NCBI GenBank assembly: GCA_902772565.1
Contig: CACYBJ010000043.1
Span: forward strand, 1-5,715
Reading direction: 5' to 3'
Length of the DNA stretch: 5,715 nucleotides
Origin: an uncultured Lachnospiraceae bacterium
GTDB taxonomy: Bacteria > Bacillota > Clostridia > Lachnospirales > Lachnospiraceae
In this document: piece by piece, positions 1 through 5,715 of the stretch
Numbering within the stretch: position 1 is the stretch's first letter
Layout of the letters: each line of letters starts with the position of its first letter
Made by a program: the position numbers and the translations under genes
The notes under the pieces: generated by a model
What the model saw: the letters and a program-made list of their open reading frames with translations, nothing else
What the model was told of the DNA's origin: nothing
The model's database searches: none

Positions 1-1962
1 GACGGTCCGTCAAACCACGGACTGCTCTGTGTAAAGGGACGCTCAGGCAGCTTCGACTTTGTGGCATCTGCCGACCGTCTGACCACACCTCTCATAAAGA
101 ACAGGACTACAGGAGAATTTGAGCCTGCAAGCTGGGAAGATGCCATCGCCTACACAGCCAAAAGCCTGATGGACATTAAGGCAAAGTATGGCAAGGACAG
201 CCTGGCAGGATTTGCCTGCTCCCGTTCCGCCAACGAAGATATTTACATGGTCCAGAAGATGGTAAGGACCTGTTTCGGAAACAATAATACGGATAACTGC
301 GCCAGAGTATGTCATTCGGCAACGGTGGCCGGACTCGCAAAGACCTTAGGCTCCGGTGCCATGACCAATCCGATTTACGATATTACCCATGACGTGGACT
401 GCATCCTTTTGGTGGGTTCAAATCCCGAAGAAGCCCATCCCGTGGTAGGTATGCAGATCCGTCAGGCCGTATCCCGCGGAACCAGGCTTATAGTAGTGGA
501 TCCTCGTGAAATCGGTCTTACAAAGTATGCTGACATACATCTTAAACTCCGTCCGGGAACCAATGTGGCATTTGCCAACGGAATGCTTAATGTAATCATA
601 GAAGAAGGCCTTACGGATCCCGACTACGTGGCTGAATACACCGAGGATTTTGAAGCTCTTAAGGAAACAGTAAAAGAGTATACTCCCGAGAAGGTGGGAG
701 AGATATGCCACATAGATCCCGATAAGCTTCGGGAGGCCGCAAGGATGTATGCATCTGCCGCAAAGGCACCTATCATTTACTGCCTTGGTGTTACGGAGCA
801 TTCTTCCGGTACCGAAGGTGTAATGAGCATGTCAAACATGGCAGCGGTTACAGGCAAGATAGGACGCAGCGGATGCGGCGTGAACCCACTCAGGGGACAG
901 AACAACGTTCAGGGTGCCTGTGACATGGGTGCACAGCCTACGGACTATCCGGGCTACCAGAAGGTAGGAAACGAAGAAGTAAGAAAGAAATTTGAAGCAG
1001 CCTGGGGAGTGGAACTTGACCCGACGCCGGGACTTAAGGCTACGGAAGTTTTCCCTGCTGCAATAGAAGGTAAGATCAAAGGTCTGTACATCTGCGGTGA
1101 GGACCCAATAGTTTCGGATCCCGATACCCACCACATTGAGACGGCTCTTAAGAGTCTGGATTTCCTGGTGGTACAGGACCTGTTTATGACTAAGACTGCG
1201 AAGTACGCAGATGTCATCCTTCCGGCAACAAGCTATGCTGAGAAGGAAGGAACCTTTACAAATACTGAGCGAAGAGTACAGAGAATAAGAAAGGCTGTAA
1301 CTGTTCCGGGGCAGATGCGAAGCGACATCGACATTATCGTGGACCTTATGAATGCCATGGGATATCCGCAGAAAAAGGTGACGGCTTCGGAGGTTATGGA
1401 TGAAATCGCATCCCTTACTCCCAGCTATGCAGGTATCTCGTTTGAGAGACTGGATAACGGCGAGAGTCTGCAGTGGCCATGTAAGGACAAGACCTCTGCC
1501 GGCACTCCGATTATGCATGCATCGGGTCCGGTAAGGGGAAGAGTGCTTCTTTATCCTGCGAAGTATAATCCTGCTCAGGAACTGCCGGATGAGGAGTATC
1601 CGTTTATACTTACTACCGGAAGAATTCTCTATCAGTATAATGCGGCGGCCATGACCATGAGGTCTCCCGGGCTGGTCAGTATTGCCGGCGAGGGCTTTAT
1701 AGAAATAAACTACAAGGATGCCGACAGGCTGGGAATTAAGAACGGCGAAAGAATCTCCGTGCGAAGCCGACGAGGAGAAATCGATGCCACCGCAAGAGTG
1801 GGACGCAAGGTTTCCGAAGGCGAAACATGGATGCCATTCCACTTCCCGGATTCACCTGTGAACAGGCTTACCAACGCGGCGCTTGACGAATTTGCCAGAA
1901 TTCCGGAGTACAAGGTGTGCGCTGTGAATATAGCGAAGAATAAAGGCGGAAATATATTATGA
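1..1962 (+). CDS. fdhF: Formate dehydrogenase catalytic (alpha) subunit, Cys-type, 5' end missing
   Basis: Catalytic subunit of the molybdopterin oxidoreductase family, which oxidises formate to CO2 (or the reverse) at a bis-MGD molybdenum or tungsten centre. The frame is open from base 1, so the true start is upstream. The GTG at 61 is not the start, because the conserved LCVKG motif at window residues 9-13 precedes it. Its Cys10 matches the last ligand of the N-terminal [4Fe-4S] cluster (Cys42 in E. coli FdhF). The active site reads NCARVCH, with Cys104 (TGT, bases 310-312) where E. coli has selenocysteine, followed by the conserved His105. NPLRGQNNVQGACDMG carries Arg298, equivalent to E. 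coli Arg333. The C-terminal dinucleotide-binding domain begins near residue 533 (LTTGR) and ends with the typical MPFHF and IPEYKVCAV segments. If stand-alone, about 30 residues are missing; clostridial relatives with extra N-terminal FeS domains would lack far more. Other electron-transfer subunits are not in view. A related oxidoreductase is possible but the motifs favour formate dehydrogenase. Confidence 0.93.
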   Translation, partial: DGPSNHGLLCVKGRSGSFDFVASADRLTTPLIKNRTTGEFEPASWEDAIAYTAKSLMDIKAKYGKDSLAGFACSRSANEDIYMVQKMVRTCFGNNNTDNCARVCHSATVAGLAKTLGSGAMTNPIYDITHDVDCILLVGSNPEEAHPVVGMQIRQAVSRGTRLIVVDPREIGLTKYADIHLKLRPGTNVAFANGMLNVIIEEGLTDPDYVAEYTEDFEALKETVKEYTPEKVGEICHIDPDKLREAARMYASAAKAPIIYCLGVTEHSSGTEGVMSMSNMAAVTGKIGRSGCGVNPLRGQNNVQGACDMGAQPTDYPGYQKVGNEEVRKKFEAAWGVELDPTPGLKATEVFPAAIEGKIKGLYICGEDPIVSDPDTHHIETALKSLDFLVVQDLFMTKTAKYADVILPATSYAEKEGTFTNTERRVQRIRKAVTVPGQMRSDIDIIVDLMNAMGYPQKKVTASEVMDEIASLTPSYAGISFERLDNGESLQWPCKDKTSAGTPIMHASGPVRGRVLLYPAKYNPAQELPDEEYPFILTTGRILYQYNAAAMTMRSPGLVSIAGEGFIEINYKDADRLGIKNGERISVRSRRGEIDATARVGRKVSEGETWMPFHFPDSPVNRLTNAALDEFARIPEYKVCAVNIAKNKGGNIL

Positions 1963-2519
1963 AAAAAGAAAAAACAAAATCCTTAATAGTCCGCGCGGCG
2001 GAAAACAGCCTCATGGCGGATCTTTCCGTTATGATCATCTGCTGTTTTGCGGGAGTTATTGCCAAGAAACTCATTAATCCCTTTGCCAATGCAGCCACCG
2101 GTTTCCTTCACGTGCCGGGAGGCATTTCAACGGCGGTATCACTTATGTTTCTTGTGGTAGCGTCAATTATCACGAAAAGGAAGTGGTGCGCATCTGCCAT
2201 GGGAATTATGCAGGCGGGAGCAGCCCTTGCTTTGGGATCGGTTGGAAGCATGGGAATCTTAATGCCGCTGGCTTACTTGATTCCCGCTGTGGTAATCGAT
2301 ATTGTGATGCTGGTTCCGGGAGAGTTTGTTAGGCTCAAGGCATATGCCGCCAACATTCTTTCGTCGGTATCGGCAGCGGTATTTGCCAATCTGGTGGTGT
2401 TCCATCTGCCGGGTAAGGCGTGCACGGTATATATAATGTTAGCGGCCCTTACGGGAGCGATTATGGGCTTTGTGGCAGGAACCGTCGGAAGTTCCTTTGC
2501 GAAGAAATATAAGAAATGA
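1959..2519 (+). CDS. Putative ECF-type transporter S component (substrate unknown), integral membrane protein
   Basis: A 186-residue, very hydrophobic protein with a short positive N-terminus and a KKYKK tail. Roughly six membrane segments can be drawn, at about residues 21-37, 57-73, 77-97, 98-118, 127-149 and 157-178. Size, segment count, many small residues and an AxxxA pattern in the first segment (AGVIA, 31-35) fit substrate-binding S components of energy-coupling factor importers, in which an S protein captures a vitamin, precursor or metal and docks on a shared EcfA/A'/T module. No ATPase or T component is present, so it would use a module encoded elsewhere. The start overlaps the formate dehydrogenase stop in an ATGA, and AAAGGCGGA (1942-1950) sits 8 bases upstream as a good ribosome binding site, so translation is probably coupled. 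Placement between formate dehydrogenase and mobA hints at a substrate linked to molybdenum or tungsten cofactor supply, but nothing in the sequence proves this. The family assignment is from overall character only. Confidence 0.6.
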   Translation: MKKEKTKSLIVRAAENSLMADLSVMIICCFAGVIAKKLINPFANAATGFLHVPGGISTAVSLMFLVVASIITKRKWCASAMGIMQAGAALALGSVGSMGILMPLAYLIPAVVIDIVMLVPGEFVRLKAYAANILSSVSAAVFANLVVFHLPGKACTVYIMLAALTGAIMGFVAGTVGSSFAKKYKK

Positions 2520-2559
2520 TTCTTTCGACAACATGAAAGCCATACAAAAGAAACTTGAC

Positions 2560-2566
2560 AAGGTGA
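2560..2566 (+). promoter_or_regulatory. Ribosome binding site for the small anchored protein at 2570
   Basis: AAGGTGA lies only three bases before the ATG at 2570. It matches the right-hand part of the full AGGAGGTGA consensus, so when aligned on the GG pair the distance to the start codon is normal. It supports the ATG at 2570 over the earlier out-of-frame ATG at 2533. Confidence 0.6.
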
Positions 2567-2569
2567 AAT

Positions 2570-3004
2570 ATGAAAAAAGAAAAAATAATTATTGCGGTAG
2601 TTTTTGTGTGTCTTGTAATTGCGACGGTTATTGCATCTGCCGTATATCTTAACGGCAGAGAAAAAACACCGAAGAACACAGTGACCTATATTTACAAGGG
2701 CAAGGAAAAGTCCGTGGATATCGACTCCCTTAAGTTATCCGATTATTCCGGAACCGTGGTGAACGGTAAGGGCGAATCGAGAGAAGAGAAGGGCGAAGGT
2801 ATTAAACTTGGCGATTTTGTGGGAACAGATGATTACTCCGAAATCACTGTAACCGCCGATGATGAGTACTCCGCAACTGTTAAGAAGGATGAGGCGGGAG
2901 ACGCATGGCTTTCCGTAAAAGACGGCAAGCTTACCCTTATTGTGTTCGGAGACGAAAACTCCAAGCGTAATGTTAAAAACGTTGTTAAGGTAGAAGCGAA
3001 ATGA
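2570..3004 (+). CDS. Small exported or membrane-anchored protein with a sulfite-oxidase-like mini domain
   Basis: A 144-residue protein with a basic start (MKKEK), one hydrophobic segment at about residues 6-26, and a charged domain that should lie outside the cell. ASA at 22-24 could be a signal peptidase I site, otherwise the segment stays as an anchor. Cys14 is inside the hydrophobic stretch without a good lipobox, so a lipoprotein is unlikely. The outer domain follows the order seen in small proteins of the sulfite-oxidase-type molybdopterin-binding (Oxidored_molyb) fold: an opening strand and loop, GIKLGDFVG (77-85, compare YTGVPLKDLL), a strand ending in DEYSATV (98-104, compare DGYS), then DGKLTLIVFGDE (118-129, compare PLRLVVPGD) and NVKNVVKVE (134-142, compare WVKxVxxIEV). 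It lacks the cysteine that holds molybdenum in true enzymes, so binding rather than catalysis is more likely. It sits 50 bases after the membrane protein gene and overlaps mobA. The fold call is by eye and moderate. Confidence 0.6.
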   Translation: MKKEKIIIAVVFVCLVIATVIASAVYLNGREKTPKNTVTYIYKGKEKSVDIDSLKLSDYSGTVVNGKGESREEKGEGIKLGDFVGTDDYSEITVTADDEYSATVKKDEAGDAWLSVKDGKLTLIVFGDENSKRNVKNVVKVEAK

Positions 3005-3579
3005 TGAAGGTTTCCGCAGTGATACTTGCAGGCGGTAAAAGCAGCCGTATGGGACAAAAGAAGGCAAAACTCCTTTTGGGGGAAGAATCCTTTATGGATG
3101 TGATCATCCGTAAGCTCCGCACCCTTGGTATAGAGGACATTATCATATCAGGCTATGATGCGGCAGATGCCCGCTACCCCGTGGTCAATGACATCTATCC
3201 GAATAAGGGGCCGCTGGCAGGGATACACGCAGGACTTTTGGCAGCGGAGTGCGATTCCGTACTGGTTATTACCGAGGATGCGCCTTTGGTTCCCGAGGAT
3301 TTCCTAAGGCTAATGCTTAAAACCCACGAAGAGGGTGATGCGCCGGTTACGGTGGCAGTCTGCGGGGAGAGAATTCAGCATCTGCCGGGAGTTTATGATA
3401 AAAAACTGGCACCTTTGTGCGAAGAACTGCTTCAGGGTGAAAAGGCCAGGATCATGACGGTAATTGACCGGGCAGGCTGCAATAAACTGGCATATGCCGG
3501 CGAGGAACTGCTGCTTAAGGGCTGCAACACGCCGGAGGAGTATGCAAGGGTATTGGAATTAACCAAAAATGTGCTATAA
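3001..3579 (+). CDS. mobA: Molybdenum cofactor guanylyltransferase MobA
   Basis: A 192-residue cytoplasmic nucleotidyltransferase that transfers GMP from GTP to molybdopterin cofactor, giving the MGD form needed by formate dehydrogenase. The N-terminal nucleotide-binding signature is LAGGKSSRMG (9-18), with the conserved lysine at Lys21. The middle has KGPLAGIHAGL (69-79). The metal-binding strand reads VLVITEDAPLVP (87-98), where Asp93 matches the Asp of the usual CDMP motif although its neighbours differ. Near the end, GCNTPEEY (174-181) matches the usual NTPEDY. Length is typical for MobA without a fused MobB. The start overlaps the previous stop as ATGATG: ATG 3001 and ATG 3004 are both possible, and AAGG at 2987-2990 is better spaced for 3001. 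The overlap suggests translational coupling with the small anchored protein. A different NTP-transferase such as a cytidylyltransferase for Moco is possible, but the neighbouring bis-MGD enzyme favours MobA. Confidence 0.87.
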   Translation: MMKVSAVILAGGKSSRMGQKKAKLLLGEESFMDVIIRKLRTLGIEDIIISGYDAADARYPVVNDIYPNKGPLAGIHAGLLAAECDSVLVITEDAPLVPEDFLRLMLKTHEEGDAPVTVAVCGERIQHLPGVYDKKLAPLCEELLQGEKARIMTVIDRAGCNKLAYAGEELLLKGCNTPEEYARVLELTKNVL

Positions 3580-3580
3580 T
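3553..3580 (+). promoter_or_regulatory. Sigma-70/SigA-type promoter with extended -10, inside the end of mobA
   Basis: TTGGAA (3553-3558, four of six consensus positions) is followed after 16 bases by a perfect TATAAT (3575-3580), preceded by TG at 3572-3573 to form an extended -10. The mobA stop codon TAA (3577-3579) is inside the -10 hexamer. The likely transcription start is around 3586-3588, with G3588 the nearest purine, giving a leader of about 60 bases for the alcohol dehydrogenase gene. This would make the alcohol and aldehyde dehydrogenase genes a separate transcription unit from the formate dehydrogenase cluster. Confidence 0.65.
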
Positions 3581-3637
3581 CCCCTTTGTGTGCAAAAGCA
3601 CTGCGGTACTTACCGCGTTAAATATGAGAAAAGGGGA
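3580..3637 (+). promoter_or_regulatory. Structured leader with anti-Shine-Dalgarno stem, possible three-way junction
   Basis: TCCCCTTT (3580-3587) can pair without mismatch with AAAGGGGA (3630-3637), which is the ribosome binding site of the next gene. Enclosed are two small perfect hairpins: GTGC/GCAC around an AAAA loop (3590-3601) and GCGGT/ACCGC around an ACTT loop (3603-3616). Together they form a compact three-way junction in any RNA that includes 3580 onward. No run of T follows, so this is not an intrinsic terminator. It does not match a riboswitch class that I recognise. Confidence 0.5.
3632..3637 (+). promoter_or_regulatory. Ribosome binding site of the alcohol dehydrogenase gene
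   Basis: AGGGGA, part of the longer AAAAGGGGA, lies ten bases before the GTG at 3648. The same bases form the 3' arm of the leader stem described above, so access to this site could be controlled. Confidence 0.6.
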
Positions 3638-3647
3638 CTAAGAAACA

Positions 3648-4916
3648 GTGAATATTTTAAAAAAAGTTTATTGCAGAACATATCAGGCAGCATTCAGGCT
3701 TGCCTTACCTTTACTTCCCTACAGAGAGCCGGAGATTTTGAAACGTGTGGACGACGCAGCAGCTCTCATAAGGGAAAAGAATCATAAGAAAGTTTTGATA
3801 GTTACCGACGCGGGAATCATCAAACTGGGACTTGAGAAGAATCTTGTTGCACAGCTTACCCTTAAGGGAATTGAGTATGTAATCTTCGATAAAACTGTGC
3901 CAAATCCTACATTTGCCAACGTTGAGGAGGCATATGCCTTATATCTTTCGGAAGGCTGCGACTGTCTTATCGGACTCGGCGGCGGTTCTTCCATGGACTG
4001 CGCCAAGGCTGTGGGCGCCAGAGCGGTACGTCCCAATAAAACCATAGACAAGCTTATGGGCAAGTTCAAAGTCTTCAGAAAAATACCGCTTTTTATTGCC
4101 ATTCCGACAACAGCCGGTACCGGTTCGGAGGTAACGGTTGCGGCGGTTCTTACCAATTCCGAAACACAGTCAAAGTATCCCATCTATGATTTCAATCTGA
4201 TCCCGTACTATGCGGTTCATGACTGGAGGCTCACATCGGGACTTCCGGGCAGCCTTACGGCAACCACAGGTATGGACGCCCTTACCCACGCGGTGGAGGC
4301 ATATATCGGACGAAGCACCACAAGACACACAAGAAAACTTTCGGAGGACGCCGTCAAGCTGATCCATGACAATCTTTACGCAGCCTATACCGACGGAAGC
4401 AACGAAGAGGCAAGACAGAACATGCTTTACGCATCTTACCTTGCAGGAGCATCCTTCACCCAGTCCTACGTAGGTTATGTTCACGGACTGGCGCATGCTC
4501 TCGGCGGAAAGTATGGAACGCCTCACGGCCTTGCGAACTCTGTAATTCTTCCGCATTTTCTTCATGCCTACGGAAAGGCTATAGAGAAAAAACTTGCCAG
4601 ACTTGCAAGAGTCTGCGGCGAGGCAGATGAAACCATGAACGATACCTGGGCAGCCAACAACTTTATCAAATGGGTTGAGAGCATGAATGAGAAAATGAAC
4701 ATTCCGCGTTTCATCGAAGGAATCAATCCGGATGACTTTGAGTTTATGGCCGGTCGTGCCGACAAGGAGGCCAATCCGCTTTATCCCGTACCGGTTCTTA
4801 TGGACAGGGATGAACTTGTAGATATGTACAGGGTTGTTTGCGGGCTCAAGAAGGAATATGCCATCGGAAACGATACCCATGAGATCAATAACGAAAAGGT
4901 GAGGAAGACATCATAA
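3648..4916 (+). CDS. Iron-dependent (group III) alcohol dehydrogenase
   Basis: A 422-residue cytoplasmic NAD(P)-dependent enzyme that interconverts an alcohol and its aldehyde. The nucleotide-binding part contains GLGGGSSMDCAK (109-120) and IPTTAGTGSEVT (152-163). The metal site is complete: Asp210 and His214 in GMDALTHAVEAY, His279 in HGLAHALGG and His293 in TPHG, matching FucO Asp196, His200, His263 and His277; His283 matches the second His of the family signature. It is longer than the usual 380-400 residues because of an N-terminal stretch of about 30 residues (CRTYQAAFRLALPLLPYREP is its core) and a polar tail. I recall the same N-terminal style in a clostridial subfamily. GTG is the start because an in-frame TAA (3639-3641) blocks anything upstream and a strong ribosome binding site precedes it. 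The stop overlaps the next start in TAATG, pairing it with an aldehyde dehydrogenase. Substrate and cofactor preference cannot be read from sequence. Confidence 0.93.
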   Translation: MNILKKVYCRTYQAAFRLALPLLPYREPEILKRVDDAAALIREKNHKKVLIVTDAGIIKLGLEKNLVAQLTLKGIEYVIFDKTVPNPTFANVEEAYALYLSEGCDCLIGLGGGSSMDCAKAVGARAVRPNKTIDKLMGKFKVFRKIPLFIAIPTTAGTGSEVTVAAVLTNSETQSKYPIYDFNLIPYYAVHDWRLTSGLPGSLTATTGMDALTHAVEAYIGRSTTRHTRKLSEDAVKLIHDNLYAAYTDGSNEEARQNMLYASYLAGASFTQSYVGYVHGLAHALGGKYGTPHGLANSVILPHFLHAYGKAIEKKLARLARVCGEADETMNDTWAANNFIKWVESMNEKMNIPRFIEGINPDDFEFMAGRADKEANPLYPVPVLMDRDELVDMYRVVCGLKKEYAIGNDTHEINNEKVRKTS

Positions 4917-5715
4917 TGGAAAAGGGAAACTCGGCAGCGCTTCTTGAGAGCCAGCGTGCGTTTTTTCGTACCGGTGCCACGATAGATATTAAATACAGAA
5001 CCGCTGCATTAAAAAGACTTTATAAAGAATTAAAGGATAACAATAAAGAACTGACGGACGCCCTTACCAAAGACCTTGGCAAGTCCGAATCCGAGGGCTT
5101 TATGTGCGAAGTGGGACTGGTGCTGGGTGAAATCAGCTACCAGCTTAAACACATCCGTAAATGGGCCAGACCCAAGAGAAAACTCACGGATCTGGTGAAT
5201 TCCTTTGCCTCAAGCATGACAGTATCCGAGCCTCTCGGTAATGTGCTTATAATGGCACCATGGAACTATCCGGTTCTTCTGTGCCTGGAGCCTTTGGTGG
5301 GAGCCGTGGCTGCGGGTAATACGGTAATACTGAAGCCGTCGGCATATGCCCCGGCTACCAGCCATGCACTTAAGAAACTGGTCGATAAGGTATTTAAGCC
5401 GGAGCATGTATGTGTGGTGGAAGGCGGAAGAGAAGAAAACAACGCTCTTTTGGACCTGCGATTCGACTATATATTCTTTACGGGAAGTGTAGGGGTCGGC
5501 AAAACCGTTATGGAACGTGCGGCTAAGAATCTCACGCCTGTTACTTTGGAACTTGGCGGAAAGAGTCCCGTTATTATCGAAAAAACGGCCAACATCAAAA
5601 TCGCGGCCAAAAGAATTGCCTTCGGAAAACTTCTGAACTCCGGACAGACCTGTATCGCGCCGGATTACGTTCTTGTGGAAGAGAGCGTTCACGACCGGTT
5701 TGTTGATGAAATGAA
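4916..5715 (+). CDS. Aldehyde dehydrogenase, class 3-like, 3' end missing
   Basis: The first 266 residues of an NAD(P)-dependent aldehyde dehydrogenase, which oxidises aldehydes to carboxylic acids; the gene runs off the window end. APWNYP (114-119) holds the oxyanion-hole Asn117, and LKPS (139-142) gives the cofactor-binding Lys140. FFTGS (187-191) is the cofactor-loop motif, LELGGKSP (211-218) gives the general base Glu212, and GQTCIAPDYVL (243-253) gives the catalytic Cys246. The short N-terminus before PWNYP and the GQTCIAPDY form point to the ALDH3 group (similar to Bacillus YwdH and other fatty or aromatic aldehyde enzymes), not the acylating CoA-linked type. A family-typical protein would be about 450-460 residues, so roughly 190 are missing. 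ATG overlaps the alcohol dehydrogenase stop by one base (TAATG), with GAGG (4901-4904) upstream, so the two are probably co-translated and act in series on the same aldehyde. All key residues visible so far are intact. Confidence 0.93.
   Translation, partial: MEKGNSAALLESQRAFFRTGATIDIKYRTAALKRLYKELKDNNKELTDALTKDLGKSESEGFMCEVGLVLGEISYQLKHIRKWARPKRKLTDLVNSFASSMTVSEPLGNVLIMAPWNYPVLLCLEPLVGAVAAGNTVILKPSAYAPATSHALKKLVDKVFKPEHVCVVEGGREENNALLDLRFDYIFFTGSVGVGKTVMERAAKNLTPVTLELGGKSPVIIEKTANIKIAAKRIAFGKLLNSGQTCIAPDYVLVEESVHDRFVDEM

Noticed and set aside
61..63. GTG as the start of the formate dehydrogenase gene
   Set aside because: The frame is open to base 1 and encodes the conserved LCVKG cluster-ligand motif before it, so the gene is truncated by the window edge.
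832..1842. Long open frame on the - strand opposite the formate dehydrogenase gene (336 codons)
   Set aside because: The translated product shows no recognisable domain and lies wholly antisense to a gene with intact catalytic motifs; it is explained by codon bias of the real gene.
2522..2539. Hairpin CTTTC/GAAAG between the membrane protein and small protein genes as a terminator
   Set aside because: The stem is only five A/T-rich pairs with an eight-base loop and no following T run.
2555..2589. Perfect TTGACA (2555-2560) as a possible -35 for the small anchored protein gene
   Set aside because: The best -10-like hexamer (AATAAT, 2584-2589) is 23 bases away and inside the coding region, too far for a normal promoter; the bases also run into the ribosome binding site.
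3624..3641. Five-codon mini frame (MRKGD) across the alcohol dehydrogenase ribosome binding site
   Set aside because: There is no ribosome binding site of its own; its main value is that its TAA proves the alcohol dehydrogenase cannot start upstream in this frame.
3569..3787. 72-codon + strand frame from the end of mobA into the alcohol dehydrogenase gene
   Set aside because: It has no ribosome binding site and overlaps the conserved N-terminal region of the alcohol dehydrogenase in another frame.
5210..5692. 160-codon open frame on the - strand opposite the aldehyde dehydrogenase
   Set aside because: It is antisense to a well-supported enzyme with conserved catalytic residues and has no recognisable protein character.

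Overview
The window looks like chromosome from an anaerobic member of the Firmicutes, most likely a Clostridia/Lachnospiraceae-type gut or rumen bacterium. This rests on the protein styles (a clostridial-type formate dehydrogenase, an ECF-type S component, an iron-dependent alcohol dehydrogenase subfamily common in clostridia), the short A-rich gene starts (two genes open with MKKEK) and tightly packed operons of moderate base composition. The taxonomic call is an inference. Every gene lies on the + strand. Five intergenic or overlap junctions are visible, and three of them are start/stop overlaps.

Region 1 (1-3579) is a molybdenum/tungsten enzyme and cofactor cluster. It opens with a 5'-truncated formate dehydrogenase catalytic subunit that has cysteine rather than selenocysteine at the active site. 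A four-base ATGA overlap leads into a membrane protein resembling an ECF transporter S component. After 50 bases comes a small exported or membrane-anchored protein whose outer domain resembles a shrunken sulfite-oxidase-type molybdopterin domain with no cysteine. A second ATGA overlap leads into MobA, the guanylyltransferase that makes the bis-MGD form of the cofactor used by formate dehydrogenase. The enzyme and MobA fit together by known biochemistry. The two small envelope genes between them have no assigned role, and they are the best candidates here for an undescribed system, perhaps uptake or sensing of a pterin, cofactor or oxyanion.

Region 2 (about 3553-3647) is a compact regulatory junction. 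A promoter with an extended -10 box is embedded in the 3' end of mobA, with the mobA stop codon inside the -10 hexamer. Immediately after the -10 lies CCCCTTT, perfectly complementary to the AAAGGGG ribosome binding site of the next gene, with two small hairpins between them. Transcripts reading through from mobA could hide the ribosome binding site, whereas transcripts from the local promoter should start just after the complementary stretch and leave it free.

Region 3 (3648-5715) is a second unit: a GTG-initiated iron-dependent alcohol dehydrogenase joined by a TAATG overlap to a class-3-like NAD(P)-dependent aldehyde dehydrogenase that runs off the window. Together they would interconvert an alcohol, its aldehyde and the carboxylic acid. 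No rRNA, tRNA, CRISPR array, insertion sequence or clear intrinsic terminator was seen, and no gene-free stretch exceeds 300 bases.
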